A stretch of 64,000 bases of DNA, taken from NCBI GenBank assembly GCA_026826555.1, contig JAKSZT010037198.1:6681775-6745774 (forward strand), written 5' to 3'. The DNA is from Tolypeutes matacus. Lineage: Eukaryota > Chordata > Mammalia > Cingulata > Chlamyphoridae. Of this stretch, positions 45,380 through 57,180 are shown piece by piece. Position numbers and translations under genes: made by a program. The notes under the pieces were generated by a model that searched no databases, was not told the origin of the DNA, and saw nothing but the letters and a program-made list of their open reading frames with translations. Within the stretch, counting starts at the first letter, position 1. Each line of letters opens with the position of its first letter.

Positions 45380-45502
45380 GTAAGTTTTTGTGGAACTCTT
45401 GTTTGACATGCTTAGAATTAAGGATATTAAGAGAGCTTAGATGATTTAATGTTCTTTGTAGGTTGAAACCTTAGGAAACCTTGTGTTTAAAAAGTAGATA
45501 AT

Positions 45503-45601
45503 GGGGGACAGATGTGGCTAAGATGGTTGGGCATCTGTCTCCCATATGGAGGGACCTAGGTTCGATCTCTGGGACCTCCCGGTAAAAAAAAAAAAAAAAA
45601 A
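45503..45601 (+). mobile_element. DAS-type SINE, monomer
   Basis: GGGGGACAGATGTGGCTAAGATGG head, GGTTCGATCTCTGG B box, CTCCCGGT then poly(A). TSD AAAGTAGATAAT (45491-45502) against AAATTAGATAAT (45602-45613). It sits about 125 bp into UBAP2 intron 2. Confidence 0.88.
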
Positions 45602-45613
45602 AAATTAGATAAT

Positions 45614-46985
45614 ATAGTAGGAAAGAAGTAATATTGTTCATTCAGGTACAGTTGGATGTTGTTCCTTGAGAACTATTTATTTAATCTGGAACTTTTTCCT
45701 GCTAATCATTGGCACTTAAGCCATCTCCTTTTCTTAGGTGCATCTGTGGAATGTTTTATGGAAATCCAAAGTATGTGGAGAAATAATACCAGGGAGTAGA
45801 GAAATGTCTGAATTATAAGTGACTTATAAAATGCTGTGTTTTCTTTCAAATATCTGGGTAGAGTACTTTAATCTTAGAATGGCTCTTAATTATCAAGATT
45901 CATTTGTATAAGAATATTTAATGTTAAATATTCTGTCCTCACTTTTTTATATTGTCTTGAAGTGAGACAATCCAAGTACCTTGTACTTGTACAAGACTCA
46001 GTGCCTTGTACAAAATTAGGCATTCTGTATATCTTATTTACTATTTTGGCAAATGAGTTTTCGGAGGTGCAGTATGCAAGTAAATTAATAAACCTTATCT
46101 AGGCCATCATAATTTCAGATTGATGATTGACTATACATTCATGGCAAATTACAAGTGCTTTTTATAATCATTCATATCCAGGTTCCCTGTTAATGCAGAG
46201 GGTCGTCGAGAGAGACTGCTTAATTGGTTCATTACAGTTTTCAATATAAGGTTAGCCTTGTATTTTGTTGATATCAACAGACAGACATCTCTACTATTCA
46301 GTGTTTGCTCCTAAATACTTTTACTCTGGTATTTATTCGCAACTAATCAAAACAGACTTTCCAGTTTTGAAAAAAATTTAGGCTTTTTGAACTGGGTCCT
46401 CCTTATATAAATATGTATTTAAGAAAAAGCTTTTCATGAATAGTCTCTTCTTAAAGAAGAAATACAAGTTATGTGTACGTGTGGTTGTAACCCTGCTAAT
46501 AATCAAAGAAATGTAAATTAAAATAAAGACATTATTTTGTTTATCAAATCAACAAATATTAGAAGCATGATCTTCTGAAGGAGGGCCAAATGAAATATTG
46601 GGAATGTAAATTGTCTCCTCTTCCCCCCAAAGCAAAGTCTCCAGATTGGAGGAAGGGAGAGAGCTCCCTGCCTCTCAGAAATTGTCACTAATAGTTTTTT
46701 TCCTAGGCCCTTTGGGGATGGCTCAGTTTATCTAATTAGAAGAAAAACCTTTTACTGAATTGTGGGAGGGATTCATAGATCCTTAAATTCCTAATTGTCC
46801 TTTTTGTAAAAGTATTATGAGAATTTTTAAAAATTGATATTTTGCATTAGAAATATTGTTTATGTTCATTTGCCCAGCAATCCCGTTTTTGGAAGTCTTT
46901 CCAGGGAAATAACTTTAAATTGGGAAAAAAGGCTTTATTCAGTAAGATGTTTATTGCCTAATTCTAAATGTCCAACGATAGAGGT
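45614..46985. other. Unique intron 2 sequence
   Basis: No gene seen. 46490-46600 has faint L1-like A-rich text (GAAATGTAAATTAAAATAAAG). A mixed, nonrepetitive remainder. Confidence 0.4.
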
Positions 46986-46987
46986 GT

Positions 46988-47540
46988 TCTCTGATAACCT
47001 ATGAAGGTAGTAGTAGCATGTTATAACAGAGAAGACCATGAGTTCTTTGTTTCTTTTTCTTCACTTTGGCAACAGGACTTTATTCAGTCAAAATGAGTAG
47101 AGGGTGACAAAACCTGAGTCAGGCCAGGTGGCTGGCCACCTCCCTTGTCCTCCAGACCCACCCTCCCCTAGGGAGAGGAGGTGCCAGGCTCAAGGGGGTG
47201 GGGGTAGCAGAGAAGCCACCCAGGGGCCAGAGGGGACACTGCCTCAGAGCTCAGGTTCCCTGGGAATCTGCCCATCATTTGGGAGGGGAAGGATGGCCTT
47301 TCCCGAGACCACACTGACATGACTCTAGTCTTCTAGGAAAACACCACAAGTTCTACCTTCTTCGGCTAACTGACTAAAGTTGGTGTGGGGTATCCCTAGG
47401 GGGTTGTGGGTCAGAGACTTAGCATCTAATCCCATGAGTTCTTCTGAACCTGAATAAACTTTGGTTTGCACCCTGGGTCTACCACTCTACTAATCAAAGT
47501 TCCTTAAGTCTCTTTGAACCTCGTTGTTTTTTTTTAAACA
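46988..47540 (+). repeat. MIR split by a retrocopy
   Basis: Left part 46988-47047 (GTAGTAGTAGCATGTTATAACAGAG) and right part 47444-47540 (CTGAACCTGAATAAACTTTGGTTTGCACCCTGGGTCTACCACT ... CTCTTTGAACCTC). When the insert and one TSD copy are removed they join into a continuous MIR-like sequence with the tRNA-region and core order preserved. Confidence 0.65.
47048..47431 (-). pseudogene. Unidentified retrocopy (3' part of an mRNA)
   Basis: Minus-strand insert with the hallmarks of L1-mediated retroposition: perfect 12-bp TSD CCATGAGTTCTT (47036-47047, 47432-47443), a decayed A tail (reads TGTTTCTTTTTCTTC on +), and an AATAAA signal on minus at about 47081, upstream of the tail. It is much more G/C-rich than its surroundings. 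A minus frame is open from the insert edge to a TAG at 47325-47327 and ends in SQLAEEGRTCGVFLED. This could be a C terminus followed by a 240-base 3' UTR. I could not name the parent gene. Confidence 0.6.
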
Positions 47541-48888
47541 TAATTTCAGACTAGAGAAAAGTTTCAAGATTAGTACCCAAATATCCTTCTCCCCCTTTTC
47601 TTTACCCTTGCTTTTTGGCCTTCTTCCAGGACTATTCTTCTGATCTACTGAAAAATTTTTCCCCAAACATTTTATTATGAAAATGGTCAAACTTAAAGTT
47701 GAAGGATTTATACAGTGAACACCCATATAGTCACAATTATCATTTGCTGTATTTGCTTTATCTCCTTTGTTAGCAATCCATCATTCTGTCTTTTTTTAAT
47801 GCATTCTTCAAAGTACATTGAAGATAACAATACCCTTTACCCATAAAAACCTCAGCATGCATGTCATTTACTAGAATTTTTTAAAGGTGAAATTTACATA
47901 TGAACATACAGTAAATCATTGAGTTTTGTCAAATGCATATGCCTTTGCAACCTAATCCCCTGTCAAGGTATAGAATGTTACTCTCATCCTGGACAAGTTC
48001 TGATTTTTACTTTAAGTTTGTTTTTTTGATGTACATAATCTGCTGCTTAGAGTTCTGGTGATTTTCTTTTTATCATCTTGTCAAATTCTAGTCCCCAACT
48101 ATCATTTCTGTCTTTCTACATACTTCCTTTGACTTTAGGCTCTTGATGATTTCCCATGTCTCTAATGTGGACTGTGTTCTTCCAGTCTCCCAGTTCTTGC
48201 ACACGCTGTAGTCACTTTTCTTAGTACTCAAGTATAAAGTGATTGAAATAGCCTCTCCCTTTATATCCCTTCCTTCTCATGGTAGCCACACCATTCTAGG
48301 CCCTCATCGCTACATTTGTAGACTGTTAAAATAGCTTTTAAAAATAGATACTTTATGGTCTTATAGAATGATAACCCTTCAGGAATGAACAATTTCCTGA
48401 TGACTATTTGCCAGATTGCTGTTGGCCCTGTCCTATATAACAATTACAATATATTTCTTTCAAGTTTGCATGTATATTGTGAGGGTGTGTACCTTTTCAG
48501 GTATTTCCTGATATTTATACAGATCTACACACTTTATTTTAAAGCCAAAAGAAATTAGTTCATGCCATACATTCTGCTATTTGGAGAAGGATTTTCCTTG
48601 CCTAATCACCCTGACTAGAACCTCCAGTACAATATTGTATAGAAATGGTGAGAGCAGATATCCTTGTTTTTGTTTTGATCTTAGGGGAAAAGCTTTTAGT
48701 CTTTCACCATTGAGTATGTTAGTTGTGGGTTTTTTGTAGTTTCCCTCTATCTGGCTGAGGAAATTCCCTTATGTTCCTGATCTGTTGAATATTTTTTATT
48801 GTAAAAGTGTGTGTGATTATTGCATTGTTTGATTTTTGGATATTAGACTTCCTTGCATTCCTGGTATAAGTCTCACTTGGTCATGGTA
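47541..48888 (-). mobile_element. Old L1 fragments
   Basis: 47640-48000 has reverse L1 3' text (CATTTTATTATGAAAATGG, GAACACCCATATAGTCAC, GTCAAATGCATATGCC). 48550-48888 has reverse ORF2 text (CCTTGTTTTTGTTTTGATCTTAGGG, TTGAGTATGTTAGTTGTGGG). 48030-48540 is unassigned. No intact frame. Confidence 0.55.
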
Positions 48889-48900
48889 TATAATTCTTTT

Positions 48901-49080
48901 TTTTTTAAAGATTTTATTTATTTATTCATCTATCCCCACCCTTGCTACTTGCGCTCGCTGGGCCAGCCAACCACGCCGTGTGGGCAGGCTTTTGCCTTCA
49001 CCAGGAGGCCCCGGTAACCGAACCCGGGGCCTCCCACATGGTAAACGGGAGCCCCACTGATTGAGCCACAGCCGCTTCCC
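48901..49080 (-). mobile_element. DAS-III-type SINE
   Basis: Full minus copy; perfect TSD TATAATTCTTTT at 48889-48900 and 49081-49092. Inserted in old L1. Confidence 0.92.
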
Positions 49081-49092
49081 TATAATTCTTTT

Positions 49093-50395
49093 AATAGGAG
49101 TGGAATGGTAGGTGTATGTTTAAGTTTTTAAGAATTCCTAACCTGTTTTACAAAATGATTGTAAGTTTTTACATTTCCACCAGCAGTGTATGAGGGTTCC
49201 TGTTCTCCTAATACTCACCAACACTTGATATGCTCAGTCTTTTTGCCTGGCATAAATTAGACAAATATATCGTTGGAACAAAATAGAGAGTCCAGAAATA
49301 ACCTATATGTGTATGGACAGCTGATTTTTTTACTTACCCACTTCAAAGACATTGCAGTGGGGAAAGGATAGCTTTTTTGACAAATGGTGCTGGAATGATT
49401 GGATAACCATATGCAAGATAAATAAGTAAACTTGGACCTATACCTCACACAATATTTTAAAAAATTAGCTTCAAATGGATCATAGCCCTAAAACTATAAA
49501 ACTTCTGGAAGAAAATATGGGAGAAAATTGTTGTGACTTTGAGTTAGTCCAAGATTTTGTAGATATGATGACAAAAGCATGATCCATTTTTAGTTCAGAT
49601 ATATGTTACTAGAATAAAAATTAAAAGAAAAAACATAGTACTATACAACACAGTGACCCCTAAGTTAAACCATGGGCTCTAGTTAAGAGTACAATTATTA
49701 AAATGTGCTTTCATCAATTGTAACAAATGTACCACACTAAAGCAAGGTGTTAATAATAGGGTGGTATATCGGAACTCTGTATTTTATATGTTTTATGCAT
49801 ATTTCTGTAAACCTACAATGTCTAACAAAAATTATTATAATTATTATTAATTATTTAGGAGGCATGGGAAGTAGGCACTTCAACTGAGCTATACGCACTC
49901 CCCTAAGAATAATTATTAATTTAAAAAAAAATTACTAATTTTTAAAAAATGTAATCTTAGCCCTCAAAAAGTTTATGTGGGTGACAGTGAAAGGAAAAGA
50001 AAAAAAGTATGATTCATGAAAGAACAAATGGGAAAATTGAATATCATCAAAGTTTAAAACTGCTTTCAAGAGACTGCTAAGACAATGAAAAGATAAACCA
50101 TAGACTAGGAGAAAATCTTTACAAAGCATATAGCTGGTAAAGGACTTGTATCCAGAATATGTGAATATCTCTCCAAATACAACAATATGGAAACAACCCA
50201 TTAAAAAAAGGGCAAAAGATTTGAATAGGCACTTCACCAATGAAGCTGTACGGGTAGGAAATAAGTACATGAAAAGATGCTTAATATACATTAGTCTTAG
50301 GGAAATGCATATTAAAACCTCATTGAGATATCACTACAAACCTATTATAAGGGCTAAAATTGAAAAAGCCGATCATTTCTTTTTTAAAATAGTAT
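49093..50395. mobile_element. Mosaic of old L1 pieces in both orientations
   Basis: 49093-49255 is a reverse L1 fragment (TTTCCACCAGCAGTGTATGAGGG). 49258-49560 is + ORF2 (AGTCCAGAAATAACCTATATG, TGGTGCTGGAATGATTGG). 49610-49830 is a + 3' end. 49860-49903 is a stub of a minus DAS SINE (CAACTGAGCTATACGCACTCC). 49960-50390 is + ORF2 (TAAAGGACTTGTATCCAGAAT, AACAACCCATTAAAAAAAGGGC). Confidence 0.65.
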
Positions 50396-51480
50396 TTTAG
50401 AGCATTTTTAGGTTTACAGAAAAATGTTGCAGAAAGTACAGAGAGTTCCCATATAACCCTCTTTCCTCTCCTCCCCTGTTCCTTTTATTATTGTCCTTTT
50501 GTATTGCTGTGGTACACTTTGTTATTCTTGCTGAGCCAATATTGATACATTATTATGAACAAAAGTCAGTAGTTTACATTAGGTTCCACTCTGTGTGTTG
50601 CACAGGTCTTTGTTTTGACACATATATAATGCCATGTATCCACAATTACAGTATCATACAGAATAATTTCACTGTCCTAAAAATGCCCTGTGATCCAAGT
50701 GTTCAACTGTCCTCCTCTATCCCTGAACCCCTGCTAGCCACTGATCTTTTTAGTGTTTCTATAGTTTTGCCCTTTCCAGAATGTTATATAGTTGGATTCA
50801 TACGGTGTGTAGTTTTTTCATATTGGCTTCTTTCACTGAGCAATATGCATACAGTGTCCCTCCATGTCTTTTCATAGCTTGATAGTTTATTACTTTTCAT
50901 TGCTGAATAATATTCATGTGCCACTGTTTATTTTATTGAAAGTCATCTTGTTGCTTCCATATAATTTTTAAAATTACTTGGAATATTTGTATAAAGAAAT
51001 GCTTCTCTGCATCTTCTATTTGATAGGATAAATGTTTGAATAATTTTACTAAGTTTTTTTTTTTTTTTAATTTTTAATTTTGGAATAATTGTAAGATTTT
51101 TTAAAAAGTTGTAAAGAATACAGAGTTCTCTATACCATTCACCTAGCTTCCCTTATTATATTATTATCTATTGAGGGTTGGCAAACTTTTTGAGTATAGG
51201 GTCAGAGAATAAGCATTTAGGCTCTCTTACATAGAACTATGAAATTATTATTTTAAAATAAAAATACCTCATTTGTTGAAGGTGATATGTCGAATTAAGG
51301 GTTTTTACCTAACTGGTTTTTCAATACATTTTATTACTTTCACCCTGAGAATCCTGTTTTCCACAGAACTGGGGGATGTTAGAACTGCAATATCCCATAA
51401 TTACTCATTTGCTTTGCCCTCTTTAAGCATGTAACAGACTTTTCTTCCTTATTCCTGCCCACCTTCCCTTTCCCCATACT
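50396..51480 (-). mobile_element. Old L1 3' fragments and hAT remnant
   Basis: 50396-50960 and 51060-51170 carry reverse L1M 3' text (GGTTTACAGAAAAATGTTGC, CAGAGAGTTCCCATATAACC, CAGAATGTTATATAGTTGG). 51174-51260 starts GGGTTGGCAAACTTTTTGAG, the hAT family seen at 38850. 51260-51480 shows no feature. Confidence 0.55.
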
Positions 51481-51482
51481 CC

Positions 51483-51688
51483 TTTTTTTTTTTTTTTTAA
51501 GGAGGTACTGGGGATTGGACCTAGAACCTTGTACATGGGAAGCAGGCACTCAACCACTGAGTTACATCCACTTCCCAAAGAGAGTTGGTTTTTACATTTG
51601 TTTGTTTTTTAAGGAAGTACCAGGGATTGAACCTGGGACCTCTTACATGGGAAGCAGGCACTAAACCACTTGAGCTACATCTGCTCCC
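51483..51688 (-). mobile_element. DAS-type SINE, dimer
   Basis: Two reverse heads, 51500-51576 and 51612-51688, each with GGGGATTGGACCTAG / AGGGATTGAACCTGGG and CTCAACCACTGAG / CTAAACCACTTGAG landmarks. The short flank ATACTCCTTTT against ATACTGTTTTT may be a TSD. Confidence 0.78.
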
Positions 51689-51699
51689 AATACTGTTTT

Positions 51700-52427
51700 T
51701 ATTTATATTGAATTATGGACTTGGAGAAATGGGAGAGGCTCCTTTTTCATTCCAGAGACTTCCATTTAATGATGGATTTGACACAGTAAATGTAAATATA
51801 GTAATATAAATATTAAATAGAAATGTTAAGAGTCTCTTTGCTAGAGCAACAGGGTGTGTATCAATCTTTGTTTCTGTAAGGATTTTCTGAATTTAGGATT
51901 TTCAGCTTTAACTTCAATTTCAGAAGGCTTGAAGTCAATTCATATGCAAATATGCAGTTTTTTCACTGTCAGTTCAAATGTCTGTTAAGTATCTCTGCAC
52001 TTTGTCAAGGATGCTGCTTGATTCAGTTAATTTGACTCCTTCAGCCCTTGCTTTTAAATCCACAGTAGTAACCTGCAGGGCGATCACATTTTTACAGCTG
52101 AGAGCCTTGGTCTTTATCATTACAGTGAGAATTACTCAACAACCAAGATGTATCCTTTGTTGGACAAGAGAAGGATCTATCTGCATTCCTGTTAAACATG
52201 TCCACAGAGATCTTATAGACATATTTGCTTTTACAATTTGATGCGTCATAATGTTTGCCTGTAACTGAGAACCATTGTGAGTTGTCATTCCCAGCATGAC
52301 ACAGCCTGCATTTTTTCTTATCTAGACTAAATTAGTCATGCTACTAAATTTCATTAATTTGTCATGTTTTATGTGACAGTTACTGCATAGTCTTTCCCTA
52401 TGACAAATTCTGATACCCGACCACCTT
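51700..52427. other. Single-copy block with an open minus-strand frame
   Basis: No repeat recognised. On the minus strand 52092-52331 is open for about 80 codons with protein-like composition (CRLCHAGNDNSQWFSVTG near the start, SFSCPTKDTSWLL later), ending in TAA at 52092. A different minus frame continues with TVDLKARAEGVKLTESSSIL. This may be a decayed gene or retrocopy fragment; parent unknown. A + frame of 87 codons overlaps it, so chance is possible. Confidence 0.3.
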
Positions 52428-52440
52428 AATTAATAGCCTT

Positions 52441-52851
52441 TTAAAAAAATATTTATTTTATTTATTTATTCCTCCCTTCTCCCCCTCCCCCCATTGTTTT
52501 TGTGCTCACTGTCTTCCTCTCTTGTGTCCATTTGCTGTATGCTCTCTGTCTGCTTGTCTTCTCTTCTCATCTTCTCTCTTTTTTTTTTTTTTTCCGCCCC
52601 TCATCTTCTCTTTAGGAGGCTTTGGGAACTGATCCTGAGACCTCCCATGTGGGAGAGAGGCGCTCAATCACTTGAGCCATCTTGGCTCCCTGGTTTGTTG
52701 TGTCTCTCATTGTTTCTCCTCTTTGTTTCTTTTTGTTGTGCTTGCTCTCCACATGGGCCAGCTTGTTTTCACCAGGAGGCCCCGGGAAATGAACCCGGGA
52801 CCTCCCATATGGTAGACGGGAGCCCAGTTGCTCGAGCCACATCTGCTTCCC
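52441..52851 (-). mobile_element. Composite-class DAS SINE
   Basis: Minus copy with two reverse heads (GGGAACTGATCCTGAGACC at about 52625; GGGAAATGAACCCGGGACC at about 52785), GTTGTGTCTCTCATTG spacer and TTTATTTTATTTATTTATT tail. TSD AATTAATAGCCTT at 52428-52440 and 52852-52864. Confidence 0.87.
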
Positions 52852-53921
52852 AATTAATAGCCTTAAAAGCATATTATACTTATAAAGGGGGCCCTCAAGT
52901 GAAAAATGAATTATGTGGCAGCTAACCACCTACTCCTTCAAGTACAGCCTGTGAGACCCATGGTATCTATAACAGCCAACATGTCCTATCTGGAACTTGC
53001 CAAGATTTGCCCCCCTTTTTAAAATTTTTTTTTTAACAAATCAATTTTATTGGTACATATTGATGAAGCATAAATCCATCCAAAGTGTATAATCAATGGT
53101 ATTCAGTAATCACATAGTTTTGCATTCATCACTTCAATCATTTTTAGAGCATTTTCATTATTCCAATAATGATAATAAAAAACAAAAACCAACCAAACAA
53201 ATAAAACTCATCACCTCTCCATCTCTCTTTGCTTCCCCTACCATACATGAATGCTACCAGTTCTGCACAGATTAACCATCAGTTTTCCATTCTCTACCCT
53301 TATTCTGTTTTCTGGTGACCTGTATTCTAATTATTAATTCCGTGAGTATACATAATATATTTTGTTCACAATAGCGTAATCATACAGTATTTGTCCTTTT
53401 GTGTCTGGCTTGCTTCACTCAACATAATGTCCTCCAGGTTCATCATAAGCTTCACGACTTCATTTCTTCTTACAGCTACATAATATTCCATCATTTGTAT
53501 ACACCACAGTTTATTCATCTGTTGATGGACACCTGGGTCATTTCCATCTTTTGGCAATTGTGAATAACGCCTCTATGAACATTCGTGTGCAGATGTCTGT
53601 CTTTGTCACTGCTCTCAGTTCTTCTGGGTATATACCTAGCAGTGGTATTGCTAAGTCACATGGCAAGTCTATATTCAACTTATTTAGGTACCATTCTGCA
53701 TTCCCACCAATAATGAATAAGCATTCCAATCTCTCCCCGTCCTCTTCAACATTTACAGTATTCTGACTTTTTAATAGTGGCTAGTTTAATAGATGTGAAA
53801 TGATATCTCATTGTAATTTTGGTTTGCATTAACCTAATCATGAGTGATGTTGAACATTTCTTCATGTGTTTTTTTTGCCATTTGTATTTCTTCTTTGGAC
53901 AATTGTCTTTTGTCCATTTTT

Positions 53922-55369
53922 TTTTTTTTTTTTTTGAATAAATATATACATTTCTCAATTAAATGTAATGGATACATGTAAATTTTTTTGTTTTGTTTTC
54001 TGTTTGTTTTTTTGTTTTTTTGTGTGTGTGAATCAAACAATATATTACACAATATATTTGGTTCATAGTAATGCATTCATACAGTATTTGTCCTTTTGTG
54101 TCTGACTTGCTTCACTCAACATAATGTCCTCCAGGTTCATCCATGTTGCCATATGCTTTATGACTTCATTTCTTCTTACAGCTGCATAATATTCCATCGT
54201 GTGAATAGATCACAGTTTGTTTATCCATTCATCTGTTGATGGACACCTGGGTTGTTTCCAACTTTTGGCAATGATGAATAATGTGGCTATGAACATCGGT
54301 GTGCAGATGTCTGTTCGTGTCACTGCTCTCAGTTCTTCTGGGTATATACCCAGTAGTGGTATTGCAGGGTCACGTGGCAAGTCTATATTCAACTTCTTTA
54401 GGAACTGCCAAACAGTCCTCCATAGTGGTTGTACCATCCTGCATTCCCACCAACAGTGAAGAAGTGTTCCTATCTCTCCACATCGTCTCCAACACTTGTA
54501 GTTCTCTGTCTTTTTAATAGTGGCCATTCTGATAGGTGTGAAATGATATCTCATTGTAGTTTTGATTTGGATTTCCCTAATCATGAGTGATGTTGAGCAT
54601 TTCTTCATGTGTTTTTTTTGCCATTTGTATTTCTTCAGAGAAATGTCTATTCAAGTCTTTGGCCCATTTTTTAATTGGGTCATTTGTCTTTTTATTGTTG
54701 AGCTGTAACATCTCTTTATATATCCTGGATATTAAATCCTTATCAGATATGTTATTTCCAAGTATTTTTTCCCATTGAGTTGGCTGCCTTTTCACCCTTC
54801 TGACAAAGTCCTGTGAGGTGCAAAAGTGTTTAATTTTGAGGAGGTCTCGTTTATCTACTTTTTCTTTTGTTGCACGTGCTTTGGGTGTGAAGTCCAAGAA
54901 ACCACCACCTACTACAAGGTCTTGAAGTTGTTTCCCTACATTTTCTTCTAGTAGTTTTATGGTCCTGGCTTTTATATTTAGGTCTTTGATCCATTTTGAG
55001 TTGATTCTTATATAGGGGGTGAGATAGGGGTCCTCTTTCATTCTTTTGGTTATAGATATCCAGTTCTCCCAACACCATTTGTTTTTTTGTGTGTGTGTGT
55101 TTTTTTTTTTTTAAAGATTTTATTTATTTATTCATTTATCTCCCCCTTGCTGCTTGTGCTCGCTGGGTCAGCTAACCACGCCATGCGGGCGGGCTTGCCT
55201 TCACCAGGAGGCCCCGGGAACCGAACCCGGGGCCTCCTATATGGTAAACGGGAGCCCTACTGATTGAGCCACAGCCGCTTCCCAGCACCATTTGTTGAAG
55301 AGACTGTTTTTTCCCATCAGCGTGGGCTTGGTAGGTTTGTCAAAAACCAGTTGACTGTATAGGTGAGGG
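53922..55369 (-). pseudogene. Younger 5'-truncated L1 nested in the old L1
   Basis: Poly(T), 3' UTR (53940-54110), then ORF2 C-terminal coding with long surviving frames: 54210-54608 ([46 protein letters not shown]) and 54577-55041 ([20 protein letters not shown]). Few breaks, so it is recent. TSD TTTGTCCATTTTTT at 53908-53921 and 55370-55383. A DAS-III SINE interrupts it at 55084-55285. Confidence 0.88.
55084..55285 (-). mobile_element. DAS-III-type SINE
   Basis: Full minus copy with a GTGTGTGTG-containing T tail. TSD CACCATTTGTT at 55073-55083 and 55286-55296. Inserted in the younger L1, so it is the youngest layer here. Confidence 0.92.
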
Positions 55370-55394
55370 TTTGTCCATTTTTTAGTTGGGTAGT

Positions 55395-56420
55395 ATAGCA
55401 GTTTGGTATTGTTTATGAGTTCCAAAAATAGATATTGGATTATGTTTGTAAACTGGTCTGTTCCTCTGGGCATATTAGATTGTATTAGATTTAGAGACTT
55501 TTACTTGATTAAACTAAGAAATGTCATTAGTACATTTGATGCTGGAGCCCCGGGAAATAAACACACAGGAGAAGAACACAGAGGAATAAGAGGGCTCCAT
55601 AGACACGGCAGAAGACCCAGGAAGAAAGAGAGCCTGATAGTCTACAGCTGACCTTGTGAACAGTAGCTGGGCCTGGAGAGAAATGGGCCCCAGGAGAGAG
55701 ACAAGACTTATCCCAACGAACAGACATCTGCACACCGATGTTCATAGCTACATTATTCATCATTGCCAAAAGTTGGAAACAACCCAGGTGTCCATCAGCA
55801 GATGAATGGATAAACAAACTGGTCTATTCACATGATGGAATATTATGCAACTGTAAGAAGAAATGAAGTCATAAAGCATATGGCAACATGGATGAATCTG
55901 GAGGACATTATGTTGAGTGAAGCAAGCCAGACACAAAAGGGCAAATACTGTATGAATGCATTACTATGAACCAAATATATTGTGTAATATAATGTTTGAT
56001 TCACACACACAAAAAAAACAAAAAACAAAACAACAACAAAAATTTACATGTATCCATTACATTTAATTGAGAAATGTATATATTTATTCATCTGTGTTTA
56101 CTTTTTAGTTTTTAATTGCTTATGTTTTCAATTATTAAATGTGTAAAAGAAAGCAAAAAAAAAAAAAAGACTTATCCCAGCCTACAGCTGATATTGGAAG
56201 GAGCTGGGATCACAGAGCCTTAGGAGGAAGAGGAAGGCTGAACCCTCACAGAGGCTGGCAGCCATTTTCCTCTAACACATGGCAGCAGACTTTGGTTAGG
56301 GAAGTAACTTATGCTTTATGGCCTTGTGACTGTAAGCTTCTACCCCAAATAAATACCCTTTATAAAAGCCAACAGATTTCTGGTATTTTGCATCAGCACC
56401 CCTTTGGCTGACTCATAACA
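55395..56420 (+). repeat. LTR-like repeat, + orientation, split by an L1
   Basis: Begins ATAGCAGTTTGGTATTG and ends GGCTGACTCATAACA, with an AAATAAATACCC poly(A)-type block at 56346. The 57586-58205 copy is the reverse of it. GGTAGT occurs on both sides (55389-55394, 56421-56426). It looks like an LTR or other non-autonomous element; no coding region. 55716-56166 is an L1 insertion, not part of it. Confidence 0.55.
55716..56166 (+). mobile_element. 5'-truncated L1 3' end, + orientation
   Basis: Starts in ORF2 (CATCTGCACACCGATGTTC, TGGAAACAACCCAGGTGTCC), runs through the ORF2 end and 3' UTR (AACCAAATATATTGTG) to poly(A) at 56154-56168. TSD AAGACTTATCCCA at 55703-55715 and 56167-56179, inside the LTR-like element. 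Confidence 0.9.
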
Positions 56421-56656
56421 GGTAGTTTGTCTTTCTGTTGTTGAGTTTTATGATACATCTATCATGGTTATTAAGCCCTTAACGGATATGTGATTGCCAA
56501 ATATTTTCTCCCATTGAGTCAGCTGCCTTTTCATCCTTTTGTCAAAGTCCTTTGGGGTGCAAAGTGTTTACTTTTGAGGAGGTACCATTATTTTTTCTTT
56601 TGTTGCTTATGTTTTGGGTGTAAGATTTAAGAAACTACTGCCTACCACAAGGTCTT

Positions 56657-56844
56657 TTTTTTTTTTTTTTTTTAAGATTTTATTTATCCATTCATTCATC
56701 CCCCCCTCGCTGCCCGTGCTCGCCGGGTCAGCCAACCACGCCATGCAGGCGGGCCCGCCCCCACCAGGAGGCCCCGGGAACCGAACCCGGGGCCTCCCAC
56801 ATGGCAAACGGGAGCCCCACTGATTGAGCCACAGCCGCCTCCCG
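56657..56844 (-). mobile_element. DAS-III-type SINE
   Basis: Full minus copy; perfect 14-bp TSD TACCACAAGGTCTT at 56643-56656 and 56845-56858, in old L1 ORF2. Confidence 0.93.
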
Positions 56845-57180
56845 TACCACAAGGTCTTGAAGATGTTTTCCTACATTTTTTTTCTAAGAATTTTATGGTT
56901 TTCGATTTTGTATTTAAGTCCTTAATCCAGGTGTGAGATAGGGGTCTTTCTTATTTCTTTTGGATATGACTATCCAATTTTCCCAGCACCATTTGTTGAA
57001 TAGACTGGGTGGGCTTAACAGCTTTGTCAAAAATCACTTGACTATAGATGTGAGGGTCCATTTCTGAGTTCTTGATTCAGTTTCATTGGTCAATCTGCCT
57101 GTCTTTATTCCAGTACCATGCTGCTTTTACCACTGTAGCTAAATAATATGCTTTTCATTCAGTTTGGGCATACCCTAACT

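Larger units (their letters stand above)
53020..57180 (-). pseudogene. Old L1 carrying a tower of later insertions
   Basis: L1 3' UTR (53030-53370) and ORF2 C-terminal coding occupy 53020-53921, a short piece at 55370-55394, 56421-56656 and 56845-57180. Removing the inserted elements restores collinear L1 text (CTTTTGTCCATTTTTTAGTTGGGTAGT then TTGTCTTTCTGTTGTTGAG). ORF2 is heavily mutated. Insertions: a younger L1 (53922-55369), an LTR-like element (55395-56420) and a SINE (56657-56844). Confidence 0.8.
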
